From Clostridia bacterium (GTDB taxonomy: Bacteria; Bacillota; Clostridia; Lachnospirales; Lachnospiraceae), in NCBI GenBank assembly GCA_910574475.1, contig CAJTAT010000001.1, positions 788,554-852,553 on the forward strand: a DNA stretch of 64,000 nucleotides. The letters run 5' to 3'. The position numbers and the translations under genes were made by a program. The notes under the pieces were generated by a model, which was not told where the DNA came from, did not search any database, and saw only the letters and a list, made by a program, of their open reading frames with translations. Shown here in pieces: positions 1 to 9,325 of the stretch. Positions within the stretch are counted from its first letter, which is position 1, and every line of letters begins with the position of its first letter.

Positions 1-129
1 AAGGAGCAGAATACACTGTGGGATGAGACCCGGCGTCTTGTTAATCCTCATAAGGTTTATGTGGATCTATCGGATAAGTTGTTCCGAATTAAATCGGGGC
101 TGCTGGATCAGATGAATCAGGAGGGGTAA
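1..129 (+). CDS. pncB: nicotinate phosphoribosyltransferase, C-terminal end (partial)
   Basis: Only the last 42 codons lie inside the window; the frame is open from base 1 and ends at TAA. The segment RLVNPHKVYVDLSDKL resembles the C-terminal tail of Firmicutes nicotinate phosphoribosyltransferase (NPxxYxVDLSxxL), the enzyme that turns nicotinate and PRPP into nicotinate mononucleotide for NAD salvage. Catalytic residues are outside the window, so the call rests on the tail alone. A niacin-type repressor gene lies 10 kb away, which fits but does not prove the assignment. It converges on asnB. Confidence 0.55.
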   Translation, partial: KEQNTLWDETRRLVNPHKVYVDLSDKLFRIKSGLLDQMNQEG

Positions 130-139
130 ACCTTCAAAT

Positions 140-190
140 AAAAAGAGCTGATGACCAGGCAGTAGCCTTTGGTTATTCAGCTTTTTTATT
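140..190 (+). terminator. intrinsic terminator after pncB
   Basis: Inverted repeat with arms AAAAGAGCTGA and TCAGCTTTTTT, followed by a T-rich stretch. It sits between the convergent pncB and asnB stops and may serve both strands. Confidence 0.65.
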
Positions 191-214
191 TGGTTACGGT
201 CGCAGGACTCGTGG

Positions 215-2056
215 CTATAAAAAGAACACCCCATACCAGACGCAGAAGATGTAGACGGTCCACAATTTTCTGCTGTTGTCTTTATGGCCTTTTTTGTGCT
301 CTTCCAGTAATTCCAGAAGTTTATCCTGGCAGAAATATTTTCTTGCCGCCTCTCCCTGAAATGCACTCTTTAGGTGTTCATACCCATTCTCTTCCCGTAT
401 CCAGTGGCGAATAGGTACTGGAAAGCCCAGCTTTGGCCTTTCACTGGTAGAGAGGTTTAGATGCCTGCCAGCAGCCTTCCGAAAGGCATATTTTGTAATG
501 CGATTCTGCTGCTTCATATTTGACGGCAGACAGCGGGCAGTCTCAAATACCTCTGGATCCAGAAAGGGAACCCGAACTTCCAGAGAATGAGCCATGCTCA
601 TTCGGTCTGCCTTTTGCAAAATATCTCCAGGAAGCCAGTGCCGCAGGTCAATCTCCTGCATCCGGTCTGCGTCTCCGAGTTCTTCTGTATTTTCATAATC
701 TTCAGCCAACAGTTTTTGAGGACTCCACGCTCCCGTATCACGCTTTAAAATCTCTTTTCTCTCTTCATAAGAAAAAATATTGGCATTTCCAATAAAGCGC
801 TCTTCTACAGATTTACTTCCGCGAATCAGAAAATGTTTTCCCTTCCAATTGGGAAAATGCTCTGCTAGCCGGGCCATTTGCCTCCGAAATCCTTTGGGCA
901 GAAGCTGATAGCGGCGTAATGCCTCCGGTTCACAGTAAATCCTGTATCCACCGAAAAGTTCATCTGCCCCCTCTCCAGATACTACTACTTTTACATCTTT
1001 GGCAGCCTCTCTGGACAGAAAATACAGGGCCACAGCTGAGGCATCCCCAAGAGGTTCATCCATATAATACAATACTTCCGGCACTGCATCCCAAAACTCA
1101 TTTTCCCGAATCTTTCGTCCCCGGTGCTCCAGATTGCACTGTGTCGCCGTATCCCGTGCCCATATAACTTCGTTGTATCCGCTTCCTTCCTGCCCAAATC
1201 CTACGGTATAAGCCCGTTTTCCTGTAAATTTTTTCGCAAGGATTCCAGAATCCACTCCTCCCGACAAGAAGGTTCCTATCTCCACATCCGATTCCATATG
1301 CGCCTGAACGGAACCATCCAGTTTCTTATCTATTTCACTGATCCATTCCTCTTCCCCTCGTCCTAATTGAGGCCTTAAAGACGGTTCAAAGTATTTCTGA
1401 ATCTCCAGAATCACACTTCCCACCCGGTAGCGGAGAAAATGGCCTGGCTCCAACCGGTAGATCCCTTTAAAAAAGCTTTCCTCCAGGACAGAATATTGGA
1501 AAGAAAGATATTCTTCCAATGCTTCCTCATTTAGTTCCTTTTTATACTCAGGATATTTTAAAATACTCTTAATCTCAGAGGCAAACACAAAGACTTCCCC
1601 TATTAATGTATAATACAGAGGTTTTATTCCAAAAAAGTCGCGGGCTGCAAAAACTTCTCCCCGGGCGGCATCCCAGATCACAAAGGCGAACATTCCCCGC
1701 AGGCGTCCAAGCATATTGTCGCCCCACTCCTCATAGCCATGAAGGAGTACTTCCGTATCAGACCGAGTCTTAAAGACATGGCCTGCCCCAATGAGTTCCT
1801 CCCGCAATTCCCGATAATTATAGATTTCTCCATTGTATACTAGAACTTTGTCGCCAGTCTCATTTTCCATAGGCTGTGCGCCGGTCTCTAAATCAATAAT
1901 GCTTAAACGGCGAAATCCCAATGCCGCGTTTTCTCTGAGATAGCTTCCCCCATCATCTGGTCCTCTATGGCGAAGGCTGTCTTTCATCTCCTCCAGAACT
2001 TCTTCTCTCTTCCAGTTTCCTTTTGTATTTCCGATAAATCCGCAAATGCCACACAT
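215..2056 (-). CDS. asnB: asparagine synthase (glutamine-hydrolysing)
   Basis: Makes asparagine from aspartate, glutamine and ATP in the cytosol. The protein starts MCGICGF, so Cys2 becomes the N-terminal nucleophile of a class II glutamine amidotransferase domain (about residues 2-190). The synthetase half carries the ATP-pyrophosphatase loop SGGVDS at residues 265-270. Length 613 aa is normal for the AsnB family. The ATG is preceded 7 nt upstream by GGAGGAGGTT. A TATAAT -10 lies at 2084-2089 on the minus strand without a clear -35. It looks monocistronic, downstream of a two-component operon. Confidence 0.95.
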   Translation of the reverse strand: MCGICGFIGNTKGNWKREEVLEEMKDSLRHRGPDDGGSYLRENAALGFRRLSIIDLETGAQPMENETGDKVLVYNGEIYNYRELREELIGAGHVFKTRSDTEVLLHGYEEWGDNMLGRLRGMFAFVIWDAARGEVFAARDFFGIKPLYYTLIGEVFVFASEIKSILKYPEYKKELNEEALEEYLSFQYSVLEESFFKGIYRLEPGHFLRYRVGSVILEIQKYFEPSLRPQLGRGEEEWISEIDKKLDGSVQAHMESDVEIGTFLSGGVDSGILAKKFTGKRAYTVGFGQEGSGYNEVIWARDTATQCNLEHRGRKIRENEFWDAVPEVLYYMDEPLGDASAVALYFLSREAAKDVKVVVSGEGADELFGGYRIYCEPEALRRYQLLPKGFRRQMARLAEHFPNWKGKHFLIRGSKSVEERFIGNANIFSYEERKEILKRDTGAWSPQKLLAEDYENTEELGDADRMQEIDLRHWLPGDILQKADRMSMAHSLEVRVPFLDPEVFETARCLPSNMKQQNRITKYAFRKAAGRHLNLSTSERPKLGFPVPIRHWIREENGYEHLKSAFQGEAARKYFCQDKLLELLEEHKKGHKDNSRKLWTVYIFCVWYGVFFL

Positions 2057-2152
2057 AATTATAACCTCCTCCTTAATTTTCAGATTATAATCATCCTAGC
2101 ACTGCCTTATTTCTGCAAATTTTCTATCTTGTAACAAAAATGTATCCAGATG

Positions 2153-3469
2153 TTAAAATTCTAGCACTAAAATACTCCGCCTTATATCGGGAGTGGCAGA
2201 AGCATTTGCAGATTCATACTCTTCATTTATGGATAAATGTCCTGTCTCGGCCAATAGCCGATGGCTGGTATAATCATACTGTAGACGAAGCACATAACCT
2301 GCATCTCTGTATAGAACACGTCTGACATAGCCATTTTCCGTATTCATATAGAGACAGATATCCGCTCTATTCTGATTTTCACTATATTCTGCTGTCACAA
2401 AAGCCTCACCTTTATCCAATACCAGAAAATCTTTCACCACATTGATCTCTTCTATGGGTACATTATATTGAAGGAAAGCATCTGTTATATCAAAACACAA
2501 AACCCCCTCTTCATTCAGCCTTGAAACAATATAGACACGTTCATTTTCTGCATCCAGAAAAACTTTATCTCCAGTACAATTGATGAGAGAGGGCATCACT
2601 ACGCCTTCTGTTATGAGCCCCTCCCCTACATCCTGAGGGAACAAATCCAGGCGTATTCCTTCTTCATAATATTGATCTGTCTTTAATACTGTCAGTATCT
2701 TTTTTCCATTCCAATCCACATATAGCTGGCTGCTCTGAAGGTCCTCCGCTTTCCCTGTCGTTCCTGCATAGCTGTAGTTCAGTCGGTTGATTATTTTTCC
2801 GGTTTCCATATCACGATAATAAAAAACAAACTGCTGCCCTCCGTAAGTATTCCACACAGTGGAGTTTCTCGGATAAAAGCCATAGCAAAGAAGCGAGGCG
2901 TCCCTGACCCAAGCTGTCAGTATCATAAAGTCATCGCCAGGACACTTTAATTCATCCCCATCCAGCAAAAGCTCTGTTTCCATTGTCTTAGTGTTCATCA
3001 AATATAACCGGCTACCTGTAAAAGATTCTTCCCCAGTCTCATACAACAGATATTTCCCATCGGGAGAGAATAACTGAATACTCTTATTTGTGTCCTCCTG
3101 ACCACCAGCGCTCCATGTCTTTAAATGGCTCTCAATAATATCTGCAACCAGGCAAGGCTCTGCATCAAAAAAGCCATATCGGTAATCCATTGTAAGCATT
3201 TCTAATCCATTATCCCCTGTCTGTGCCAGGCGCACTTCGTGACTCTCGTTGCCGGGCAAAAATGCTGTATAGCCTTCATACCAGAGGGTTTCATATTCTT
3301 TTGTATAAATTTTTCGAACCGTATACCGATCTCCCTCTTCCCCCTGCAGTACAATTCCCTGCTCCATGTCCTCCTCAGGTAAAAGTATCGTCTTGGACTC
3401 CGGCACATGCTTACAGCCGCCAAGGAAAAGTACGCCTGCCAGAATGATTCCTGTCTTCCAAATTTTCAT
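2153..3469 (-). CDS. lipoprotein with PD40/beta-propeller-like repeats, unknown role
   Basis: A 438-aa predicted lipoprotein; the chosen ATG gives MKIWKTGIILAGVLFLGGC, a signal peptide ending in lipobox LGGC, with a TGGAGGA ribosome site. A longer in-frame start at 3535 would overlap the kinase gene and bury the signal peptide. The mature part contains WD40/PD40-like phrases such as SPDGKYLLY and repeated aromatic/Asp blocks, suggesting an extracytoplasmic beta-propeller. It is the last gene of a regulator-kinase-lipoprotein operon, so it may sense or modulate the kinase signal at the membrane; this is inference. No enzymatic motif seen. Confidence 0.7.
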   Translation of the reverse strand: MKIWKTGIILAGVLFLGGCKHVPESKTILLPEEDMEQGIVLQGEEGDRYTVRKIYTKEYETLWYEGYTAFLPGNESHEVRLAQTGDNGLEMLTMDYRYGFFDAEPCLVADIIESHLKTWSAGGQEDTNKSIQLFSPDGKYLLYETGEESFTGSRLYLMNTKTMETELLLDGDELKCPGDDFMILTAWVRDASLLCYGFYPRNSTVWNTYGGQQFVFYYRDMETGKIINRLNYSYAGTTGKAEDLQSSQLYVDWNGKKILTVLKTDQYYEEGIRLDLFPQDVGEGLITEGVVMPSLINCTGDKVFLDAENERVYIVSRLNEEGVLCFDITDAFLQYNVPIEEINVVKDFLVLDKGEAFVTAEYSENQNRADICLYMNTENGYVRRVLYRDAGYVLRLQYDYTSHRLLAETGHLSINEEYESANASATPDIRRSILVLEF

Positions 3470-3518
3470 GTTTTCCTCCACCAATTTAAAGCTTACAGCA
3501 CTGTTCAAGTTCCCATCT

Positions 3519-5048
3519 TTACTCTGATACGGCAAAGGGCGGAAAAAGCAGAAAGAAGCTCACCTGGCCTTCTGGGTGGCTCTCTGCCCAGATGAGCCCT
3601 TTATGCTCTTTCATTATCTTTCTGCAGATAGAAAGTCCAAGTCCCGCACTTTCCTGTTCTCTGGAATACTCTTTATCTGCCCGGTAAAAAGGTTCAAAAA
3701 TATGTTCCAGCTCGTCCCTGTCCATTACCTTTCCCTGATTTGTCACAGAAAACATAATCCGCCCTTTATGCCATCCTCCATAAATACGTATCTCCGTCCC
3801 AGTCTCACCATATTTTACTGCATTGTCGATCAAATTAATAAAGACCTGGCGCAGCCGTTCCTCCTGTCCTCGCACGATTAGATCCTGCCTGAACTTCAGA
3901 CGAATGTGATCTCCATATCGGTTGGCTTTGATCTCCATAGCCTCTGAAACGCTTCGTATCAAGTTTCCCATATCCACAGGCGCCATCTCTTCCCGGCTTG
4001 CCCGATCTGCCATTTCCAAAAGCTGAATTACCATTTTATGTAGGCGAGTACTTTCGTGGAGAATATGCTCCACACCTTTTCCAATCAGCTCTTCGTCCTG
4101 TCCTCCATCCGCCTCTATCAGCTGGGCATAACCCTGAATCGTAGTCAAAGGTGTTTTCAGCTCATGTGTTACATTATTGTAAAATTCCTGACGGCTGTTT
4201 AACAGCATTAAGATTTGATTCTTATCATCCTGCATTTTCTCAATATACTGTCCGATTTTATTCAGCATGGCACTGTAGTCCCTGGACAGTTCCCCTATCT
4301 CATCCCGCCTGGCCGATGCAGTCAGCCCTGCAAGAAGTTCTGTATTCACCTGATCCTGCTCCAGATCCAGGCTCATCTGACGGGATACCTTTGTCAGGCG
4401 CTGGATTGGATTTAGAATCCTGCTCAGCAGCAAAAAGATCAGGAAAAATGCCGCAACGAATACTGCTGCTGCAGTTCTGAGAATGATCTCCTTCATCTGC
4501 TCCCCCTGCTGCCACAATTCCGTATAATCCATATGATAACGAATAATTCCTATATTCTTTTCTGCTACAGTTACAGGCATGGAAAACCAGACTTCCAAAG
4601 CTCCTGACTCAGAGTAGGCAAGCGTAAATGCTCTGTTTCCCTTAATAGCTTCGTTCAGATCCGCCTCTTGCCTGCTTCCTTCTATCCTGTGATCTTCTCT
4701 AAGATTATCTGCCAAAAGTATTCCTTCTTTTGAATATACAGCCAGGCTATATCTACCAGAAGAACCATATATTTCCTGGACAATATTTTCAGAAAGAAGG
4801 TTAAAGCTCTCTTCATCATTGTTCGCATCGTTGAGGATCAAAAGCTGCCGCACATAGATTTCCGTATTTTCTCGAATCGTCTGCAATTCCCTTGTAATCT
4901 GATCCTCTCTGTTCTTCTGAAGTTGTCGCTCTGTCATCAAATATAAAAAAATTCCACTGATCAAGAACACGGCAAGAAGACCCACTGTCACCTTCATGCG
5001 GATCCCAAGCCGAATGGTTCTTTTCTTACTGGAATTTTTATGGAACAT
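3519..5048 (-). CDS. membrane sensor histidine kinase (HAMP-HisKA-HATPase)
   Basis: A 509-aa two-pass sensor kinase: TM1 about residues 19-38, extracytoplasmic domain 40-185, TM2 about 190-210, HAMP, HisKA with phospho-acceptor His295 in the motif VTHELKTPL, and a C-terminal GHKL ATPase (NLIDNAVKYG, GLGLSICR). The start chosen is the ATG at 5048, 11 nt into the end of the regulator gene; a TTG at 5066 is also in frame. The overlap with the response regulator shows they are a cognate pair. The signal is unknown. Confidence 0.88.
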   Translation of the reverse strand: MFHKNSSKKRTIRLGIRMKVTVGLLAVFLISGIFLYLMTERQLQKNREDQITRELQTIRENTEIYVRQLLILNDANNDEESFNLLSENIVQEIYGSSGRYSLAVYSKEGILLADNLREDHRIEGSRQEADLNEAIKGNRAFTLAYSESGALEVWFSMPVTVAEKNIGIIRYHMDYTELWQQGEQMKEIILRTAAAVFVAAFFLIFLLLSRILNPIQRLTKVSRQMSLDLEQDQVNTELLAGLTASARRDEIGELSRDYSAMLNKIGQYIEKMQDDKNQILMLLNSRQEFYNNVTHELKTPLTTIQGYAQLIEADGGQDEELIGKGVEHILHESTRLHKMVIQLLEMADRASREEMAPVDMGNLIRSVSEAMEIKANRYGDHIRLKFRQDLIVRGQEERLRQVFINLIDNAVKYGETGTEIRIYGGWHKGRIMFSVTNQGKVMDRDELEHIFEPFYRADKEYSREQESAGLGLSICRKIMKEHKGLIWAESHPEGQVSFFLLFPPFAVSE

Positions 5049-5715
5049 ATTTATACCCCACTCCAAATACAGTCACTAATTTCTCACCAAGACCAGTTTT
5101 ACGACGAAGGCGCTGAATATGGATGTCTACGGTTCTGGTGTCTCCCATATAATCATACCCCCAAATCTGTTCCAGCAGTACCATTCTGGTAAATACTTGA
5201 CGGGGATGTTTCATAAAATATATGAGCAAGTCATATTCCTTTGGCGTCAATTCCACCGGCTCGCCATCCCGGTAAACCATATGCTCCTGTTCAGACACAA
5301 ACAACCCATCTTTCACCACTTCCTTTTCCTCCCGGATCCCCTGGACACGGTCAAAGCGCCGCAGAATCGTTCGCACCCGGGCCACTACCTCCCGCAGATC
5401 AAAAGGCTTTGTAATATAATCATCTGCCCCTGATTCCAGGCCATACAGTTTATCCTCCACATTACCCCGGGCAGTCAACATTATAATTGGGATATTGTAC
5501 CGCTCTGTCAGCATCCGGCACACATCCACCCCTGCAATATCTGGCAACATCCAGTCCAGCAAAACCAAGTTCGGTTCAAATTCTTCTGCCTGTACCAATC
5601 CGCTACTTCCAGAGTGAGCGCAGTCTACTTCAAAACCTTCCTTTTCAAAGCCGTATTTTAAAATTTCTGCAATTGGTTTTTCATCTTCAATCACCAGGAT
5701 TCGTTTTTGATCCAT
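5038..5715 (-). CDS. OmpR-family response regulator
   Basis: A 225-aa regulator with receiver domain (acidic pocket EDE, phospho-acceptor Asp54 in VLLDWMLP, Lys in TKPF) and C-terminal winged helix (DIHIQRLRRK, GVGYKY). The start is the ATG of MDQKRILVIEDE, preceded by GAGGAG; an upstream in-frame start adds 14 basic residues not expected before a receiver domain. It is the first gene of the regulator-kinase-lipoprotein operon, transcribed away from spoVT across a terminator hairpin. Confidence 0.92.
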   Translation of the reverse strand: MDQKRILVIEDEKPIAEILKYGFEKEGFEVDCAHSGSSGLVQAEEFEPNLVLLDWMLPDIAGVDVCRMLTERYNIPIIMLTARGNVEDKLYGLESGADDYITKPFDLREVVARVRTILRRFDRVQGIREEKEVVKDGLFVSEQEHMVYRDGEPVELTPKEYDLLIYFMKHPRQVFTRMVLLEQIWGYDYMGDTRTVDIHIQRLRRKTGLGEKLVTVFGVGYKYVP

Positions 5716-5758
5716 CTGATTTATACTCCTCTTTCTACGGTATGCTCCTATACGCACA

Positions 5759-5793
5759 AAAATATGCTACACCAATGGTATAGCATATTTTTA
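5759..5793 (-). terminator. bidirectional terminator hairpin after spoVT
   Basis: Near-perfect inverted repeat, arms AAATATGCTA and TAGCATATTT with an inner ACC/GGT extension, flanked by A- and T-runs. It separates spoVT from the two-component operon. Confidence 0.65.
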
Positions 5794-5844
5794 TCAAAGT
5801 TGTAAACAGATTGTATCAGATTCCTGTTTTTTAAATTATAGTTA

Positions 5845-6393
5845 TTACTGTTCCATCTGTCTTCCTAAAAATCCGGCTGCGGAAAATGCAAGTTTTTGTT
5901 CCACTTCTCCCATCTTTGCCTTTGGATCTTTACTGAACAAAATGACTGCTCCGATGGCATCGCCTTCACAGAGAATGGGGCTAATGGTCTGGGCAAAACA
6001 TTCCTCCATGTCTTCATCAATAATCTTCACATATTTTTTCTCGCCAACGATGGCCTGAATGTTCTCACGCTCCTGGATAGCGTCCTCAAGTTTTTTGCTG
6101 ATAGACTTTCCCATATAATCTTTTTTTGCCCCTCCGGCTGCTGCAATGACTGCATCCCGATCAGCTACACAGACCATCAACCCTGTGGTCTGGGCCAAAC
6201 TCTCTGCATATTGTTTTGCAAAAAGTCCCAATTCTCCTATGGGAGAGTATTTTTTTAATATGATTTCACCTTCCCGGTCGGTAAATATTTCCAGTGGATC
6301 CCCTTCCCGGATTCGTAGTGTCCTTCTAATTTCTTTTGGAATGACCACCCTTCCCAGGTCGTCAATCCTTCTGACTATACCTGTAGCTTTCAT
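5845..6393 (-). CDS. spoVT: stage V sporulation protein T, AbrB-type regulator
   Basis: A 182-aa transcription factor that controls late forespore (sigma-G dependent) genes in Bacillus and Clostridia. Residues 1-50 form the swapped-hairpin AbrB DNA-binding domain (GIVRRIDDLGRVVIPKEIRR); residues about 55-180 form a GAF-like domain, the arrangement and length of SpoVT rather than of the short AbrB. Its ATG has GGAGGAG 8 nt upstream. A sigma-F/G-like promoter precedes it (see 6436-6465). Confidence 0.93.
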   Translation of the reverse strand: MKATGIVRRIDDLGRVVIPKEIRRTLRIREGDPLEIFTDREGEIILKKYSPIGELGLFAKQYAESLAQTTGLMVCVADRDAVIAAAGGAKKDYMGKSISKKLEDAIQERENIQAIVGEKKYVKIIDEDMEECFAQTISPILCEGDAIGAVILFSKDPKAKMGEVEQKLAFSAAGFLGRQMEQ

Positions 6394-6435
6394 AAAGCAA
6401 CTCCTCCATTTACTGTACTAAAAGAATTCTTTGAG

Positions 6436-6465
6436 TAGTATTTGTAAAAGAAGGAATTTTATACC
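6436..6465 (-). promoter_or_regulatory. possible sigma-G/F type promoter of spoVT
   Basis: On the minus strand GGTATA and AATACTA are separated by 17 nt, close to the forespore pattern (GnATA, CATnnTA). It lies about 40-70 nt upstream of spoVT, whose expression is forespore-linked in Bacillus. Short motif, so tentative. Confidence 0.35.
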
Positions 6466-6493
6466 TCATATTATTTGATTTTCTAAATAATGC

Positions 6494-7183
6494 CTATACC
6501 TTAAAGCGGTATCCCACTCCCCAGATAGTTTCAATATATTGAGGCTTTGTAGAATTGAACTCAATTTTCTCCCGGATTTTCTTAATATGCACGGTGACTG
6601 TGGCAATGTCTCCAATAGAATCCATATCCCAGATTTTCTGGAACAATTCTTCTTTGGTAAATACGTGATTTGGATTCTCTGCCAGGAAGGTTAGAAGGTC
6701 AAATTCGCGTGACGTAAAGTTCTTCTCTTCTCCATTCACCCAGACACGCCGGGCTGTCTTATCTATCTTAATACCTCGGATCTCAATCACGGTATTCTGC
6801 TTCACATTGCTGCTCACAAGACGCTCATAACGGTTCAGATGAGCTTTCACTCGCGCCACTAATTCGCTGGGACTAAAGGGCTTTGTCATATAGTCATCCG
6901 CTCCAAGTCCAAGACCTCGAATCTTGTCAATATCGTCTTTTTTGGCAGAAACCATAATAATAGGCGTATTCTTTGTCTCCCGAATCTGACGGCAAATCTC
7001 AAACCCATCCACGCCAGGCAGCATCAAATCAAGAATCACTAGCTGAAAGTCCTCGTTTAATACTCGATCCAGCCCTGTGTCGCCGTCTGTGGCAATCTCA
7101 ACTTCAAATCCACTCAATTCCAGATAATCTTTTTCCAGATCTGCGATAGCCTCGTCATCTTCTACGATCAATAATCTGCTCAT
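6494..7183 (-). CDS. OmpR-family response regulator
   Basis: A 229-aa receiver plus winged-helix regulator: acidic pocket VEDDEA, phospho-acceptor Asp52 in VILDLMLP, conserved Lys in TKPF, C-terminal HIKKIREKI and GVGYRF. Its ATG overlaps the stop of the upstream kinase gene by 4 nt, so the two are translationally coupled and cognate. Direct targets are not evident from the sequence. Confidence 0.92.
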   Translation of the reverse strand: MSRLLIVEDDEAIADLEKDYLELSGFEVEIATDGDTGLDRVLNEDFQLVILDLMLPGVDGFEICRQIRETKNTPIIMVSAKKDDIDKIRGLGLGADDYMTKPFSPSELVARVKAHLNRYERLVSSNVKQNTVIEIRGIKIDKTARRVWVNGEEKNFTSREFDLLTFLAENPNHVFTKEELFQKIWDMDSIGDIATVTVHIKKIREKIEFNSTKPQYIETIWGVGYRFKV

Positions 7184-8670
7184 GTTGCCTGTACCTCCTG
7201 ATATTTTCTAAGGACAAAGTACATCACTGTGCCCGTATGCTCCTTACTGGTAGCCCAAACCTTGCCTCCATGATCCTCCACAATTTTTTTGACAATGGAC
7301 AAGCCAATGCCGCTACCTCCTTTTGAGGAATTGCGGGATGTGTCCGTGCGATAAAACCGATCAAAAATCAATGGCAAATCTTTTGTAGCAATTCCTTTTC
7401 CATTGTCCTCAATCTCTATCTGAATAAAATCTCCCACATCTTTCACACGGATATTAATGTAAGCTTTGGGCTTATCAATATATTTGACAGAATTGCTCAC
7501 AATATTATTGATCACACGCTTAATCTGCTCTACATCTGCAATCACCTGAACATCTTCTTCTACATAATTAAAATATGCCAGTTCAATATTCTTATTCTCT
7601 AATTCTAAGGACAAATCCTCAACACAATCTGCAAAATAAGCGCTGACGTTAATTTTCTCAAATGTATAGGGAATACGATTGGTATCAATCTTAGAATAAA
7701 AGGTCAGCTCATTGATCAGCCGATCCATATCATTGGCTTTATTATAAATGGTGCGAATATATTTTTCTTGCTTCTCCGGGGTATCTGCCACACCATCCAT
7801 CAGCCCTTCTACATAGCCCTTTACCGCCGTGATAGGGGTCTTTAAGTCGTGAGAAATATTACTGATCAGCTCTTTGTTTTGCCTGTCAGTCTCCACTTTT
7901 TCCTCTGCCGACTCCTTTAGGCGCCTGCGCATCTCCTCAAAATCTGTGCAAAGTTCGCCAATCTCATCATCTCCTGCCATCGGCATCTCAAAATCCAGAT
8001 TTCCATCTGTAATCTTTTTCGTAGCCACTTGCAAATGGCGAATCGGCGTAACAATACTGGTATAAATCCAGGCAGTCAAAATCGTACTGGTAAAAACCAG
8101 GATCAGAATCAATGTAAAAACCATATTTAGCATCAAAGAACGCACTTCTGGCAACATATTGCTCAAAGATGTGATGATGAACGCACTCCCCTCTGCCCCA
8201 TCTGCAAAAGTAAGATTCAGTTGCTTCACCAGAGCCTGTACCTCTCCACCCATAAAAATACCGATATCCTGGGAGGGATCATAGTCTTTATAATTGGGCA
8301 ACTGAGAAAGCAGTGCATCCTGAACACCCTGTTTTCCACAATAAATATAATCTTCTCCTTTGCGCACAATTAAAAAAGAAGACCGGGTCTCCAGCTCCAG
8401 ATTCACAGAATCCAGATACTCTGTATTCTCAAAAGCTTTCACGTCCTCTTCTGCCTTTTGTTCCAAAGATAAATAGATATTTTTTGTAATCCTGCTCATC
8501 ATACCTGTGGTATTGGACAAAACTTCATAGGTAAAATTATCTATGCCATACAGCTTTTTGAGAGAATTTAGCTGATGCTGTCCAAAGCCGAAAATAGCCA
8601 ATCCCGTAAACAGGACTGGTAGTAAAATGAGGATCAGGAATGTGATGATTAATTTTGTCCTCAGCTTCAT
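7180..8670 (-). CDS. membrane sensor histidine kinase (HAMP-HisKA-HATPase)
   Basis: A 496-aa kinase: TM1 about residues 7-29, extracytoplasmic sensor 30-180, TM2 about 182-204, HAMP about 205-255, phospho-acceptor His274 in ISHDLKTPI, and ATPase boxes NNIVSNSVKY, DNGKGI and GSGIGLSIVKK. It is the first gene of a kinase-regulator operon that reads toward spoVT. An extended -10 promoter (TGCTATAAT) lies about 55 nt upstream. Confidence 0.92.
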   Translation of the reverse strand: MKLRTKLIITFLILILLPVLFTGLAIFGFGQHQLNSLKKLYGIDNFTYEVLSNTTGMMSRITKNIYLSLEQKAEEDVKAFENTEYLDSVNLELETRSSFLIVRKGEDYIYCGKQGVQDALLSQLPNYKDYDPSQDIGIFMGGEVQALVKQLNLTFADGAEGSAFIITSLSNMLPEVRSLMLNMVFTLILILVFTSTILTAWIYTSIVTPIRHLQVATKKITDGNLDFEMPMAGDDEIGELCTDFEEMRRRLKESAEEKVETDRQNKELISNISHDLKTPITAVKGYVEGLMDGVADTPEKQEKYIRTIYNKANDMDRLINELTFYSKIDTNRIPYTFEKINVSAYFADCVEDLSLELENKNIELAYFNYVEEDVQVIADVEQIKRVINNIVSNSVKYIDKPKAYINIRVKDVGDFIQIEIEDNGKGIATKDLPLIFDRFYRTDTSRNSSKGGSGIGLSIVKKIVEDHGGKVWATSKEHTGTVMYFVLRKYQEVQAT

Positions 8671-8724
8671 GATTTAGGCGGCTTTCTGTATTAGGTTTCA
8701 GTAAATTTCAGTAAGTATGAAACT

Positions 8725-8733
8725 ATTATAGCA
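8725..8733 (-). promoter_or_regulatory. extended -10 promoter of the kinase/regulator operon
   Basis: TGCTATAAT on the minus strand, 55 nt upstream of the kinase ATG, with no good -35; extended -10 promoters often lack one. Confidence 0.5.
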
Positions 8734-8811
8734 TAGAGTTTGTTTGGGTACAGGAAAAGTATTCTAAAAAGTATTAATTTTTTCTAAATTTATTTCACAA
8801 GAACGGCCGCC

Positions 8812-8961
8812 AGCCACGAAGGGCATATCCCCAGCCGCACCCGCTCTCGCTTCGTTCGAAACGCAACGGTACTAAATTCATACTGCGCCTTCCGGCTTGT
8901 ATTCATTAAGTACCCGCGTTCCTCAAGAGTGCTATTGGGGATATGCCCATCGTATCTGGCT
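8812..8961. repeat. long imperfect hairpin element, copy 1
   Basis: About 150 nt that folds back on itself: outer arms AAGGGCATATCCCC and GGGGATATGCCC, then weaker stems, then TACTAAATTCATAC opposite GTATTCATTAAGTA, and an apex GCC-TTCC-GGC. It is homologous, in opposite orientation, to copy 2 at 9096-9303; shared strings include AACGCAACGG and CGCCTT[T/C]CGGCTT. The 8671-9325 interval holds no open frame worth calling; these two elements fill most of it. Confidence 0.75.
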
Positions 8962-9095
8962 ACTGTATTGGTTATGTTAAATTTTGAAAACCATTTTTGT
9001 ATTTTCTTGCGAACTACATACCCTCTCTTGACAAGGGAACTAAGAACGTTGGAATATCAGTGTTATTCTTTGCACTTTTCTCTGTGAACATCTAT

Positions 9096-9303
9096 CGGTG
9101 GGTTAAATTAAAACGTTAGACCAACAGCTGTGTCCGTGCATCAATCCCCATTGGGACCCTTTGAAAACGCCGGCACTTAACGAATGGAAGCCGAAAGGCG
9201 TACCATGAGTTTAGTGTCCGTTGCGTTTGAAAGGAGCGAAAGCGAGTCCCAGAGGGGATGATGCACGGACGCGGCGTTCGTCTAACCTTAACCTAACCAC
9301 CTA
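9096..9303. repeat. long imperfect hairpin element, copy 2
   Basis: Imperfect palindrome of about 205 nt. Nested arms are GTTAGAC/GTCTAAC, GTCCGTGCATCAATCCCC against GGGGATGATGCACGGAC, GGGAC/GTCCC, and CCTTTCAAACGC against GCGTTTTCAAAGG, with a GCC-TTTC-GGC apex when read on the minus strand. Its core matches copy 1 in reverse orientation, and paired bases have changed together between the copies. Confidence 0.75.
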
Positions 9304-9325
9304 TATAACATTTGCATAATGAAGA

